From contig NZ_JANADK010000001.1 of NCBI RefSeq assembly GCF_024199795.1, forward strand, positions 2,294,001-2,358,000: a DNA stretch of 64,000 bases. The letters are read 5' to 3'. The position numbers and the translations under genes are program-made. Position 1 is the stretch's first letter. Each line of letters opens with the position of its first letter. The DNA is from Bradyrhizobium sp. CCGB01 (lineage in GTDB: Bacteria > Pseudomonadota > Alphaproteobacteria > Rhizobiales > Xanthobacteraceae). The notes below the pieces were generated by a model. The model was not told the DNA's origin, did not search any database, and saw nothing but the letters and a program-made list of their open reading frames with translations. Of the stretch, positions 20,301 to 28,410 are shown piece by piece.

Positions 20301-21654
20301 GCAATACACTATCCTCACCGCGGGAAGCATCACCGGCACGTTCAATTCCACCGTCTCCACCCTTGGCCTGCCAGCGGGCTTCAGCACCAGCGTGAGCTAT
20401 GACGCAACCAATACTCACGCCTATCTGAACCTCGTGCTGAACTTTGCGCCGCCATCGGGCAGCCTGAACGTCAACCAGCAGAACGTCGGCAACGCGGTCG
20501 TCAACTTCTTCAACACGACCGGCGGGATCCCGATGGCGTTCGGCGGCCTCACGCCGGCCGGGCTGACGCAGCTCTCGGGGGAGGTCGGCAGCGCGCCGCT
20601 GCAGTCGACGTTCAACGCGATGACCCAGTTCATGGGCGTGATGACGGACCCGTTCGTTGCCGGCCGCGGCGATCCCGTCAGCGCCGGCGGGACGCCGAAT
20701 GCCTATGCCGAAGAGAGCATGGCTTACGCCGCGACCGGGAAGGGACGTTCGGCGAGCGCCCGCGATGCCTTCGCCGCCTACACCAAGGCGCCGGTCGCGC
20801 CGTCCTTCGAGCAGCGCTGGAGCGTCTGGGCGGCCGGCTTCGGCGGTTCGCAGCAGACCGACGGCAACAATGCGCTCGGCTCCAACACCACCACGAGCAG
20901 CCTCTATGCGACTGCGGTCGGCGCGGACTATCGCTTGTCGCGCGACACGCTGCTGGGCTTCGCACTCGCCGGCGGCGGCACCAATTTCTCCGTCGCCAAC
21001 AATCTCGGCGGCGGCCGCTCGGATCTTTTCCAGGCCGGCGCGTTCTTCCGCCACAACGCAGGCCCCGCCTACATCACGGGGGCGCTGGCCTATGGCTGGC
21101 AGGACATCGTCACCGACCGCACCGTGACCGTCGCCGGCGTCGATCGCCTGCGCGCCGAGTTCAAAGCCAATGCGTATTCGGGCCGACTCGAAGGCGGCTA
21201 TCGCTTCGTATCGCAAGGCATCGGCCTGACGCCCTACGCAGCGGCGCAGGTCACGGCGTTCGACCTGCCGGCCTATGCCGAGCAGGCGATTAGCGGCAGC
21301 AACCAGTTCGCGCTCGCCTATGGCGCCAAGAGCGTTACGGATACCCGCAGCGAGCTCGGCCTGCGCACCGACAAGGCGTTCGCTCAGAATGACGGCATCG
21401 TCACGCTGCGCGGCCGTGTGGCCTGGGCACACGACTTTAATTCCAACCGTGCGATCGGGGCCACGTTCCAGACCTTGCCCGGCGCCAGCTTCGTCGTGAA
21501 CGGTGCGGCGATGGCATCGGAGACGGCGCTGGTCACGGCATCGGCCGAGAAGAAATGGCTCAACGGCTGGGCGGCGGCTGCGACCTTCGAGGGCGAATTC
21601 TCCAACGTCACGCGCAGCTACGCCGGCAAGGGTGTTGTGCGTTACGCTTGGTGA
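17317..21654 (+). CDS. Large autotransporter (type V secretion) with repetitive Asn/Gly/Thr-rich passenger
   Basis: 1445 residues. A signal peptide (MKRLLLATSALASC then SASAQAQS) is followed by a passenger of about 1050 residues made of short beta-strand repeats rich in NNGGT, TNTSGTF and SGAATISAGT patterns. Around residues 880-960 is a block of the autotransporter-associated beta-strand type (SYTGTTTINAGVLRVDGS then NGSLLGVGTVGNLTVNGG). The C-terminal 280 residues form the translocator barrel (WSVWAAGFGG to the end), closing with an aromatic residue (RYAW). The passenger should form a long beta-helix on the outer surface, for adhesion or biofilm by family analogy. The frame is open to 17044 but that part is not family-like; ATG at 17311 is also possible. 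Confidence 0.92.
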   Translation: MKRLLLATSALASCLFSASAQAQSVWHGFGNSTATSDYNLDTNWSNPPAGAPPINAGQSAQFNGGGSATITVTAGPITPDSWTFGANASNYAVSGSDVNFNGAGPNLVNNANTNQSISISNNMTGAGISQAGASTLTLSGTNSFTTTSVSAGTFVNSGTLTSAVSVTNMSATYDNTGTQNGGLANNGVTHNSGTLNGGLTNFFGYIQTAGSTNGGVTNIGSIGAHAGAFNGAIDNSTGGLFEIFGTVTSDSTFTNSTASSVLFFSTGSYTVAGLITNSGTDPGGGIVVNAGTTLNANGGLTNNASATIVNSGGTVTGNLSNAGIVTNNGAMGPVTNTGTFNNNSGGSITTLSNSSGTFTNASGATVSGAATISGGTVTNAGTFSSTLGLTGGTFTNNTGGQVQGATTNNGGTVTNYATMASVTNTSGTFNNYNGGTITTLTNNGGSTINATGATISGAATMSAGSLGNYGTIAGTLDMTGGSLINGVHGQIQGTTTNNGGTASNYDTMAGVINTSGTFTNYYSGSITTLNNNGGTFNNDGTISGAVTISAGTLTNSGSSAHIQGATTNNGGTVINSFATMAGVTNTSGTFNNNNGGSITTLNNNGGTFANASGATVSGAATISAGTVTNAGTFSSTLGLTGGTFTNNTGGQVQGATTNNGGTVNNNATMAGVTNTGTFNNNNNGTITTLANNGGIFGNDTTAKVTGAATVSSGTVQNVGTFMSTFGLTGGTLNNFGSGQVQGATTNNGGTVNNDGTMAGVTNTSGTFNNNGTGSITTLNNNGGTFNNVATISGAATISGGTVFVTGSGTIGGAVSLTNAAGTLDISGVTTGLSITDFSGVSGSTVKLGAKNLTIAGGTQVFAGAIQGSGNLMISSGVSEALTGISSYTGTTTINAGVLRVDGSIASSSMTTVNNGSLLGVGTVGNLTVNGGLFTPGGGVVGGSMTVSGSLVLDAASTYLVEVTPATSTSGIVSGNANLGGATLGANFAVGSYVAKQYTILTAGSITGTFNSTVSTLGLPAGFSTSVSYDATNTHAYLNLVLNFAPPSGSLNVNQQNVGNAVVNFFNTTGGIPMAFGGLTPAGLTQLSGEVGSAPLQSTFNAMTQFMGVMTDPFVAGRGDPVSAGGTPNAYAEESMAYAATGKGRSASARDAFAAYTKAPVAPSFEQRWSVWAAGFGGSQQTDGNNALGSNTTTSSLYATAVGADYRLSRDTLLGFALAGGGTNFSVANNLGGGRSDLFQAGAFFRHNAGPAYITGALAYGWQDIVTDRTVTVAGVDRLRAEFKANAYSGRLEGGYRFVSQGIGLTPYAAAQVTAFDLPAYAEQAISGSNQFALAYGAKSVTDTRSELGLRTDKAFAQNDGIVTLRGRVAWAHDFNSNRAIGATFQTLPGASFVVNGAAMASETALVTASAEKKWLNGWAAAATFEGEFSNVTRSYAGKGVVRYAW
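18262..19710 (+). repeat. Tandem internal repeats in the autotransporter passenger
   Basis: The coding sequence repeats with a period close to 267 bases (89 codons). Unit borders taken at the codons after the Gln-Gly that closes QVQG are about 18262, 18529, 18796, 19009, 19279 and 19543, giving unit lengths of 267, 267, 213, 270, 264 and a partial last unit. The third unit lacks about 18-19 codons. Near-identical DNA words such as ACGAACAACGGCGGCAC recur in each. This is consistent with growth by unequal recombination under in-frame selection. Confidence 0.85.
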
Positions 21655-21657
21655 GAA

Positions 21658-21673
21658 GGGGCGTTAACGCCCC
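21658..21673. terminator. Short perfect hairpin between convergent genes
   Basis: GGGGCGTTAACGCCCC is a perfect 16-base palindrome lying just after the autotransporter stop and overlapping the last codons of the convergent SnoaL-like gene. It has no loop longer than its centre and no T-run, so it is at best a weak terminator in either direction. Confidence 0.35.
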
Positions 21674-22029
21674 AGTTGTTTCGGGTCGTAATAGAACCGT
21701 TCCTCGATCAGCTTGTCGCCTTGCCAGGTCTGCCAGGCGATCTCCTCCAGCGTCCGCGTGACGCCCTCGGCGTTGGTGAAGCTGAAGATCCAGCGCGAGG
21801 CGACGCTGTCGCCTTCGATCAGGCTCGGCCCGACGCGCACGGCCTTGACCTCCTTGAAGGCGGCGAGCACGCCGCGTTCCTTGGCTGCAAGCTTGTCCCG
21901 CCCGACCGTCGGCGGCGCATTGTTCTCATAGGTCGCCGCGTCAGGCGTGTAGAAATTCTCGATCGCGCCGACGAAGTCTCCATCCTCCAACCGCTTCGCA
22001 AACGCTTCGACGATGTCACGGCTCGGCAT
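21664..22029 (-). CDS. SnoaL-like / NTF2-fold protein
   Basis: 121 residues, a small alpha+beta barrel of the SnoaL-like (nuclear transport factor 2) superfamily: DIVEAFAKRLEDGDFVGAIENFYTPDA at the N-terminus and a C-terminal WQTWQGDKLIEERFYYDP. Members are isomerases, hydrolases or ligand-binding proteins, so the function stays open. GAGG lies six bases before the ATG at 22029 and favours it over an ATG at 22041. The gene starts only about 20 bases from a pair of palindromic operators (22049-22086), so it is probably tightly repressed. Confidence 0.8.
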   Translation of the reverse strand: MPSRDIVEAFAKRLEDGDFVGAIENFYTPDAATYENNAPPTVGRDKLAAKERGVLAAFKEVKAVRVGPSLIEGDSVASRWIFSFTNAEGVTRTLEEIAWQTWQGDKLIEERFYYDPKQLGR

Positions 22030-22048
22030 GCCGCACCTCACGATTAAA

Positions 22049-22086
22049 ACCGACTGATAGTCGGTAAATACCGACTGATGGTCGAA
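22049..22086. promoter_or_regulatory. Tandem operator: ACCGACT-GAT-AGTCGGT palindrome and degenerate second copy
   Basis: A perfect inverted repeat with 7-base arms and a 3-base centre occupies 22049-22065. The left half plus centre, ACCGACTGAT, repeats at 22070-22079, exactly 21 bases (two helical turns) away, followed by a degenerate right half (GGTCGAA). Such spaced palindromes are typical of TetR-family operators. A tetR gene begins at 22379 in the opposite orientation to the SnoaL-like gene. The link to that regulator is inferred. Confidence 0.65.
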
Positions 22087-22164
22087 AAGTCAACTGGCCG
22101 CTTGTGGCGAATTCAATTAGAGACTGAAGGCATGAGACTCGGCTGGCGCCCCGACGGAGGTGCG

Positions 22165-22312
22165 TTCCCTCCCCCGCAAGGGGGAGGGCTAGGGAGAGGG
22201 GTAGCCCAGCAAAGAGCGCCAATTGTCGAAGATTCACCGAGCGGATGTACGATTGATGGAATCCCCGTGTGGCACCCCTCTCCCTGACCCTCCCCCGCAA
22301 GGGGGGAGGGAA
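22165..22312. repeat. CCCTCCCCC-type palindromic repeat
   Basis: Left arm TTCCCTCCCCCGCAAGGGGG with a following AGGGAGAGGGGT, and right arm ACCCCTCTCCC then CCCTCCCCCGCAAGGGGGG, are inverted relative to each other across about 70 bases. Each arm is itself a hairpin with a GCAA loop. It occupies most of the 349-base gap between the SnoaL-like operator and tetR. Related words occur at 56831-57031 and 57583-57647. Confidence 0.75.
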
Positions 22313-22378
22313 CAGACAGAGCGCTGCTCGTGCTCGAACGAGCTTCGACCTCAACCCATCACGCACTAGACGAGACCC

Positions 22379-22969
22379 ATGGCGAAACAGGCGGAGCGGC
22401 GGGCGGCGACGACGGAGGCGATCCTGACCGCGGCGCGCCGCCTGTTCGGGACGCAAGGATTTTCCGCCACCACGATGGACGAGATCGCGGACAGCGCCGG
22501 CATCGCCAAGGGCGCGGTCTATCATCACTTCAAGACCAAGGAGGCGGTGTTCGAGGCCGTGTTCGACCTGGTCTCGCGCGACCTCGTTGCCGAGATCGAC
22601 AGTACCGCGCGCGCAGAGAAGGACGTGCTCGCCGCGATGGTCGCCGGCACCCAGCATTATTTCGCCGCGACCGCGAAAGGTCCGACCGGCCAGATCATCC
22701 TGCGCGACGGCCCGGCCGTGCTCGGCTGGGAGCGCTGGCGCGAGATCGACGCCAAGCACTTCGGCGGCAAGCTGCCGCGCGCGATTGCGGCGGCGATGGA
22801 CGCTGGCCTGATCGCGCGGCAGCCGGTCGAGCCGCTGGCGCGGCTGCTGCTTGGCGCGGTGACGGAGGCGGCGGTTGCCTGCGCCGGGCGCGCGGATATC
22901 GCAAGGGCAGGGGCGGAATATGCCCGTGCGTTCAAGTCGCTGGTCGAGGCGCTGCGTCTGCGCGCATGA
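22379..22969 (+). CDS. TetR-family transcriptional regulator
   Basis: 196 residues with an N-terminal helix-turn-helix (TMDEIADSAGIAKGAVYHHFKTKEAVF, about residues 34-60, here split in reading: TMDEIADSAGIAKG and VYHHFKTKEAVF). The C-terminal ligand domain is all-helical, and the ligand is unknown. It may repress the divergent SnoaL-like gene through the ACCGACT palindromes, although a 300-base gap with a repeat lies between its start and those sites. The GMC oxidoreductase gene follows 54 bases later on the same strand and may also be a target. Confidence 0.9.
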   Translation: MAKQAERRAATTEAILTAARRLFGTQGFSATTMDEIADSAGIAKGAVYHHFKTKEAVFEAVFDLVSRDLVAEIDSTARAEKDVLAAMVAGTQHYFAATAKGPTGQIILRDGPAVLGWERWREIDAKHFGGKLPRAIAAAMDAGLIARQPVEPLARLLLGAVTEAAVACAGRADIARAGAEYARAFKSLVEALRLRA

Positions 22970-23023
22970 TTGTGCTAATCACGCAACTGGAAACGCCCAC
23001 ACCAACAAGAAGAAGCGTAGCGC

Positions 23024-24649
23024 ATGAACGCAAATTCCTCCCTTACGCCATCCGATCCTGAATTCGATTACATCATCGTCGGCGCCGGCTCCGCCGGCTG
23101 CGTGCTGGCCAACCGGTTGTCGGCGAACGGCAAACATTCGGTGCTGCTGCTCGAGGCCGGCCCGAGGGATTCCAACATCTGGATCCACGTGCCGCTCGGT
23201 TACGGAAAACTGTTCAAGGAAAAGACCGTCAACTGGATGTACCAGACCGAGCCGGAGCCCGAGCTGAAGGGCCGGCAAGTGTTCCAGCCGCGCGGCAAGA
23301 CCCTGGGCGGATCGAGCTCGATCAACGGACTGCTCTATGTCCGCGGCCAGCACGAGGATTACGATCGCTGGCGCCAGCACGGCAATGCCGGCTGGGGCTA
23401 TGACGACGTGCTGCCCTATTTCAAGAAGGCCGAGAACCAGACGCGCGGGGCCGATCAATATCATGGCAGCGGCGGGCCGCTCCCGGTCTCCAACATGGTC
23501 GTGACCGATCCGCTGTCGAAGGCGTTCATCGACGCCGCCGTCGAGACTGGTCTGCCTTACAACCCCGATTTCAACGGCGCCACGCAGGAAGGCGTCGGCC
23601 TGTTCCAGACCACGACGCGCAACGGCCGCCGCGCCTCGACGGCGGTGGCCTATCTGGGCCCCGCGAAGACGCGCGGCAATCTCAAGGTCGAGACCGAGGC
23701 GCTCGGCCAGCGCGTGCTGTTCGAGGGTCGCCGCGCCGTCGGCGTCGAATACCGGCAAGGCACCACCGTGCGCCGCGCGCGGGCGCGCAAGGAGATCGTG
23801 TTGTCGAGTGGCGCCTACAATTCGCCGCAGCTGCTTCAGCTCTCCGGCGTCGGTCCCGCCGATCTGCTGCGCAAGCACGGCATCGACGTCGTGCTGGATG
23901 CGCAGGGCGTCGGTCACGACCTCCAGGACCACATGCAGGTCCGCATCGTGATGCGATGCTCGCAGAAGATCACGCTGAACGACACCGTCAACAATCCGCT
24001 CCGCCGCACGCTCGCCGGTGCACGCTATGCCCTGTTCCGGAAGGGCTGGCTGACGATCGCGGCCGGCACGGCCGGCGCGTTCTTCAAGACCAATCCGCGG
24101 CTGGCATCGCCCGATATCCAGGTGCACTTCCTGCCGTTCTCGACCGACAAGATGGGCGAGAGGCTGCATGATTTTTCCGGTTTCACGGCGTCGGTGTGCC
24201 AGCTCCGGCCCGAAAGCCGCGGGTCATTGCGCATCAAGAGCGCGGACCCGACCGTGCCGCCGGAAATCCGCATCAACTACATGTCGACCGAGACCGACCG
24301 CACCACCAACGTCGAAGGCATCAAGATCCTGCGCAAGATATTGAATGCGCCGGCGCTGAAGTCGTTCGTGGTCGGCGAGTACGATCCTGGCACGAAGGTA
24401 TCCACGGATGCCGAGATTCTGGATTATTGCCGCGAGCGTGGCAGCACCATCTACCATCCGACCTCGACCTGTCGTATGGGCAACGACGCGCTCGCGGTGG
24501 TGGACCAGCGGCTGAAGGTGAGGGGGCTCGAAGGCCTTCGAATCGTCGACGGCTCGATCATGCCGGACCTCGTGTCGGGGAACACCAACGCGCCGATCAT
24601 CATGATCGCCGAAAAGGCCTCCGACATGATATTGGAGGATGCGCGGTAA
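23024..24649 (+). CDS. GMC-family FAD oxidoreductase, choline/alcohol dehydrogenase-like
   Basis: 541 residues. The FAD-binding motif is DYIIVGAGSAGCVLANRL (about residues 12-29) with LLEAGP after it, the GMC signature is GKTLGGSSSINGL, and the C-terminal catalytic His lies in STIYHPTSTCRMG. Members oxidise choline, polyethylene glycol or various alcohols. The substrate is not resolved; without betB or betI neighbours a betaine role is not supported. Its end overlaps the upstream open frame of hemC, so hemC is probably cotranscribed. Confidence 0.9.
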   Translation: MNANSSLTPSDPEFDYIIVGAGSAGCVLANRLSANGKHSVLLLEAGPRDSNIWIHVPLGYGKLFKEKTVNWMYQTEPEPELKGRQVFQPRGKTLGGSSSINGLLYVRGQHEDYDRWRQHGNAGWGYDDVLPYFKKAENQTRGADQYHGSGGPLPVSNMVVTDPLSKAFIDAAVETGLPYNPDFNGATQEGVGLFQTTTRNGRRASTAVAYLGPAKTRGNLKVETEALGQRVLFEGRRAVGVEYRQGTTVRRARARKEIVLSSGAYNSPQLLQLSGVGPADLLRKHGIDVVLDAQGVGHDLQDHMQVRIVMRCSQKITLNDTVNNPLRRTLAGARYALFRKGWLTIAAGTAGAFFKTNPRLASPDIQVHFLPFSTDKMGERLHDFSGFTASVCQLRPESRGSLRIKSADPTVPPEIRINYMSTETDRTTNVEGIKILRKILNAPALKSFVVGEYDPGTKVSTDAEILDYCRERGSTIYHPTSTCRMGNDALAVVDQRLKVRGLEGLRIVDGSIMPDLVSGNTNAPIIMIAEKASDMILEDAR

Positions 24650-24674
24650 ATTCGCGCCTCGAAAGGACGAAGAC

Positions 24675-25655
24675 TTGGCTACGCGATTCAAGATCGGCAC
24701 ACGCAAGAGCGCGATGGCGCTGGCGCAGACGGAAGAGATTGCGCGCCGCCTGAGCGCCGCCATGCCCGGTCTCGACGTCGAGATCGTCAAGTTCGACACC
24801 ACGGGCGATCTCGACCAGACCAGCAAGCTGTTGCCGCATGGCGGCAAGGGCGGCGCCTTCGTGGCGCAGATCCGCGCCGCCGTGCTGTCGGGCGAATTGC
24901 AGGCCGCGATGCATTCGCTGAAGGACATGCCGGGCAACGAGGACACGCCCGGCCTCGTCATCGGCGCCACGCTGTCGCGCGATCCTCCCAGCGATGCGCT
25001 GGTGTTGCGGGACGGCGTGACGATCGAGGCGCTGCGCCAGTCGCGCGGCAAGGGTTTCAAAATTGGTACCAACGCCGTGCGCCGCGCCGCTTACGCGCGG
25101 CGGCTGTTTCCTGATGTCGAAGTGATCCACTTCCGCGGCGCCGCCGACACGCGCGTGCGAAAACTCGACAATGGCGAGATGCAGCGCTTGCCGGATGGCG
25201 GCGCGGTGGGGCCGGCGGATGCGCTGATCATGGCGCGCTCGGGCCTCGATCGCGTCGGCCTTGCCAGCCGCATCGCCTACGAATTCACCGCGGCGGAGAT
25301 GCTGCCCGCGGCAGGCCAGGGCATCGTCGCGGTCGAATGCGCCGCGCAGGACTGGCAGACAAGACAGATCCTGTCATCGATCGACGATCCCGCCGCGCAC
25401 GCCTGCGCCGATGCCGAGCGCGAGGTGCTGTGGGTGCTGAACGGCCATTGCAATTCGCCGGTCGCGGGCTTCTCGACCATCGCAGGCGATCAGATGTCGC
25501 TCACCGCGTCCGTGCTCGACCTCTCCGGCAACACCATCATCGAAGCTGCGCGCACCGGCCCGGCGAACCGTCCACGCGAGCTCGGCCGTGCCGTGGGACT
25601 GGATCTGCTGGACAAGGGCGCCGCCGAGATCATCGAGCGCAGCCGACCGCGCTAG
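24675..25655 (+). CDS. hemC: Hydroxymethylbilane synthase (porphobilinogen deaminase)
   Basis: 326 residues. It condenses four porphobilinogens into hydroxymethylbilane, an early cytoplasmic step of heme and vitamin B12 synthesis. Signature stretches are FKIGTRKSAMALAQ, HSLKDMPG, NAVRRAA and RGAADTRVRKLD, and the Cys that carries the dipyrromethane cofactor is in GHCNSPVAGF (about Cys259). A TTG start at 24675 is preferred because AAAGGA sits seven bases upstream; an ATG at 24639 would overlap the previous gene by 11 bases. The last 174 bases are duplicated at 26491-26664, beyond a convergent pfpI-like gene. Confidence 0.94.
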   Translation: MATRFKIGTRKSAMALAQTEEIARRLSAAMPGLDVEIVKFDTTGDLDQTSKLLPHGGKGGAFVAQIRAAVLSGELQAAMHSLKDMPGNEDTPGLVIGATLSRDPPSDALVLRDGVTIEALRQSRGKGFKIGTNAVRRAAYARRLFPDVEVIHFRGAADTRVRKLDNGEMQRLPDGGAVGPADALIMARSGLDRVGLASRIAYEFTAAEMLPAAGQGIVAVECAAQDWQTRQILSSIDDPAAHACADAEREVLWVLNGHCNSPVAGFSTIAGDQMSLTASVLDLSGNTIIEAARTGPANRPRELGRAVGLDLLDKGAAEIIERSRPR

Positions 25656-25698
25656 GGCGCGACCTCTGCGGTACGGCGGCTCTCGGATCGACTTGCCT

Positions 25699-26373
25699 TT
25701 AGGAAAGTTTCCGGAGCGCCGCCAGGAGTTCCCTTGCCATCGGGCCTGCGGAGGCCGGATTTTGGCCCGTTATCAGTCGACCATCGACAACCACCTTTGG
25801 TTGCCAGTTTTCCGTTGACGAATAGTCCGCGCCTTCAGCCCGGAGCGCATCCTCAAGTTCATACGGGACATCATCGCGGGCATAGTCGTATTCTTCCTTC
25901 TTCGAGAACGAGGTGAGTTTCTTGCCGCGCACGAAGGGAACGCCGTCGCCAAGGTCTACGCCGAGCAGCGAGCACGGGCCATGACAGACGGCCGATACGA
26001 ATTTCCCTGTGGTCCAGGAACGAGCGACGGCTCTTTGGACTTCGGTATTCCGCGCGATATCGACCATTGGTCCAAGGCCGCCGGGAATCAGGATGGCGTC
26101 ATAGTCCGCGGTATCGACCTCCGATAACTTACGGCTCCGATTGAGACGACGGAAAGCCTTGCTTTCGAAAAAGGTCTTCTGGGCCTCATCCTTTTGGTCG
26201 TAGGCATCGTAGGGTGTCCATCCGCCTGCAACGGACGCGAACTCCACCGCGATCCCCGCCCCGTCAAGCACCTCAAAAGGATGAGCGACTTCAGCAAAAA
26301 AGAAACCGGTCTTGCGATTGTTCGGCCCGATGATGGCTGCATTGGTGACGATAAACAAAACATGCTGAGTCAC
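25699..26373 (-). CDS. DJ-1/PfpI-superfamily protein, Hsp31 / glyoxalase III-like
   Basis: 224 residues. The nucleophile elbow is SAVCHGPCSLL, with the Cys-His pair of the family, and an early Glu lies in GFFFAEVAHPFEVL, as in yeast Hsp31-type proteins that convert methylglyoxal to lactate without glutathione. The GTG start at 26373 has GAGGGG seven bases upstream. Base use is visibly less GC-rich than in hemC and hemE, and the gene separates hemC from a second copy of the hemC tail, so it probably arrived by horizontal transfer. The glyoxalase role is family inference. Confidence 0.88.
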   Translation of the reverse strand: MTQHVLFIVTNAAIIGPNNRKTGFFFAEVAHPFEVLDGAGIAVEFASVAGGWTPYDAYDQKDEAQKTFFESKAFRRLNRSRKLSEVDTADYDAILIPGGLGPMVDIARNTEVQRAVARSWTTGKFVSAVCHGPCSLLGVDLGDGVPFVRGKKLTSFSKKEEYDYARDDVPYELEDALRAEGADYSSTENWQPKVVVDGRLITGQNPASAGPMARELLAALRKLS

Positions 26374-26490
26374 GGTGCGGCCCCTCTATCGATTTCTAAA
26401 TTCCATGCGCTTCGTTTATGGTTGTGTTAGTCCAGTGTGGCAGACACCATCGGACCGATATTTCAAAAAGGAACGGTAGCTGCTGCCTCG

Positions 26491-26664
26491 GCAGGCGACC
26501 CGATGTCGCAGACCGCCGCCGCGCTCGACCTCTCCGGCAACACCATCATCGGAGCCTCGCGCACAGGCCCCGCCAATCGCCCGCGTGAGCTCGGTCGTAG
26601 TGTCGGACTGGATCTGCTGGACAAGGGCGCCGCCGAGATCATCGCGCGCAGCCGGCCGCGCTGA
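26491..26664 (+). pseudogene. Duplicated 3' fragment of hemC
   Basis: These 174 bases align without gaps to 25482-25655, the hemC 3' end including its stop. My hand count over the last 168 bases gives 26 differences, about 85 percent identity, mostly at third codon positions. The encoded residues DLSGNTIIGASRTGPANRPR and GLDLLDKGAAEIIARSRPR mirror HemC. A frame from a GTG at 26437 runs into it, so a short peptide of 75 residues could be made, but it lacks the HemC catalytic domains. The pattern points to a foreign or diverged hemC end brought in together with the pfpI-like gene. Confidence 0.85.
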
Positions 26665-26865
26665 GCTGGCCTGTGAATTCAAGATCTGCGGGATGATGCC
26701 ATCCTGCTCCTGTTTTGCCCGACGTGTCAAACCGCAGTGCGATCTGGTGCGATGACACGCCGGCTGATTTAGCGTGCTCTAAGCCATTGATCTGGCGTGG
26801 TCTCTCTACTGTGCATGGGGTTGTTTTCGTTGGTTTTGTTTGAGCCCGTTTAAAGCCGCAACAAA

Positions 26866-27900
26866 TCACCCCCGCACGCGCCTCAGCATCTGCTCGACAT
26901 GGACGATCGGTGTCTCCGGCTGGATGCCGTGGCCGAGGTTGAAGATGAAGCGCCCTTGCGCAAAGTTCGCCAGCGTGTCGTCGACCGCGCGGTCGAGCGC
27001 AGCGCCGCCCGTGATCAGCGCCAGCGGATCGAGATTACCCTGCACGGCGACGCGGCTCTGCACGCGCTCGCGGATGAAGGCCGGCTCCGCGGTCCAGTCG
27101 ATGCTGACGGCATTCACGCCGGTCGCCTCGACGTAACCAGGCAGCTGTGCGCCTGCGCCGCGTGGAAAGCCGATGATCTTCGCATCCGGCACTTTTGCGC
27201 GCACGCCCTCGACGATCCGCCGGGTCGGCTCGACCGACCAGCGTGCGAATTCGGCCGGCGGCAGCACACCGGCCCAGGTGTCGAAGATCTGCAACGCATT
27301 GGCACCGGCGGCCAACTGCGCCAGCAGATATTCGATCGAGTTCTCGACCAGCACGTCGATGATTTTCGCAAACGCCTCCGGGTGCCGGTAGGCCATCATC
27401 CGCGCCGGCGCCTGGTCGGGCGTGCCGTGGCCTGCGACCATGTAGGTCGCCACCGTCCACGGTGCACCGCAGAAGCCGATCAGCGCGATTTTTGCATCGA
27501 GCGCGCCGCGCACGATCTTGAGCGCCTCGAATACCGGTGTGAGCTTGTCGAAGTCGGCCCGCGCGGCGAGCGTCGCGACCTTGGCCGGATCATCCAGCGG
27601 CTCCAGCCGCGGACCCTCGCCGACCTCGAAGCGCACGGAGCGCCCGAGCGCGTAAGGGATCACCAGGATGTCGGAGAAGATGATCGCCGCATCGAAGCCG
27701 AATCTGCGGATCGGTTGCAGCGTGACTTCGGCGGCGAGTTCCGGGTTAAAGCAGAGATCGAGGAAGCCGCCGGCCCTGGCGCGCACCTCCCGATATTCCG
27801 GCAAATAGCGGCCGGCCTGCCGCATCATCCACATGGGCGGAATGGCCTGCCGCTGGCCGGAGAGCACGTCGATGAAGGGCTTTGTCGCAGACTGGGGCAC
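26866..27900 (-). CDS. hemE: Uroporphyrinogen decarboxylase
   Basis: 344 residues, the family length. It decarboxylates uroporphyrinogen III to coproporphyrinogen III in heme synthesis. Signature regions are [17 protein letters not shown] near the N-terminus, [12 protein letters not shown] with the catalytic Asp, and [14 protein letters not shown]. The open frame extends upstream to 28086, but GTG at 27900 has AGGA six bases before it and gives the usual N-terminus ([16 protein letters not shown]). Together with hemC it makes a heme locus interrupted by the pfpI-like gene. Confidence 0.95.
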   Translation of the reverse strand: MPQSATKPFIDVLSGQRQAIPPMWMMRQAGRYLPEYREVRARAGGFLDLCFNPELAAEVTLQPIRRFGFDAAIIFSDILVIPYALGRSVRFEVGEGPRLEPLDDPAKVATLAARADFDKLTPVFEALKIVRGALDAKIALIGFCGAPWTVATYMVAGHGTPDQAPARMMAYRHPEAFAKIIDVLVENSIEYLLAQLAAGANALQIFDTWAGVLPPAEFARWSVEPTRRIVEGVRAKVPDAKIIGFPRGAGAQLPGYVEATGVNAVSIDWTAEPAFIRERVQSRVAVQGNLDPLALITGGAALDRAVDDTLANFAQGRFIFNLGHGIQPETPIVHVEQMLRRVRG

Positions 27901-27987
27901 GAGAAATCCTGATGCAGATTGAGGTCCCTGATACACCGCCCAAGGCCCGAGCGGAACAGGGGAACCAGCGCAAATGCGCCGCGTTGA

Positions 27988-28224
<237 letters not shown>

Positions 28225-28410
28225 GGCCGCTCTTCAGCGAGGGCAGAGAGCCGGTTTCCGATAGGGTCGCTAACGCATTGTTAGCGATCCGGCGACGCTC
28301 AGGTCCGTAGGAGTACGGGAAAAGCCGCATATCGTTGCGAATGTCCGCAAGCGTTTCAGGGTTCAATAACAGAAGCGGTGGAATTTCCGGCTATCGGAGA
28401 ATTCTGCCGC

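Noticed and set aside
23024..24649. Choline dehydrogenase betA
   Set aside because: Family motifs fit GMC oxidoreductases in general, and no bet neighbours support choline as the substrate, so no symbol was given.
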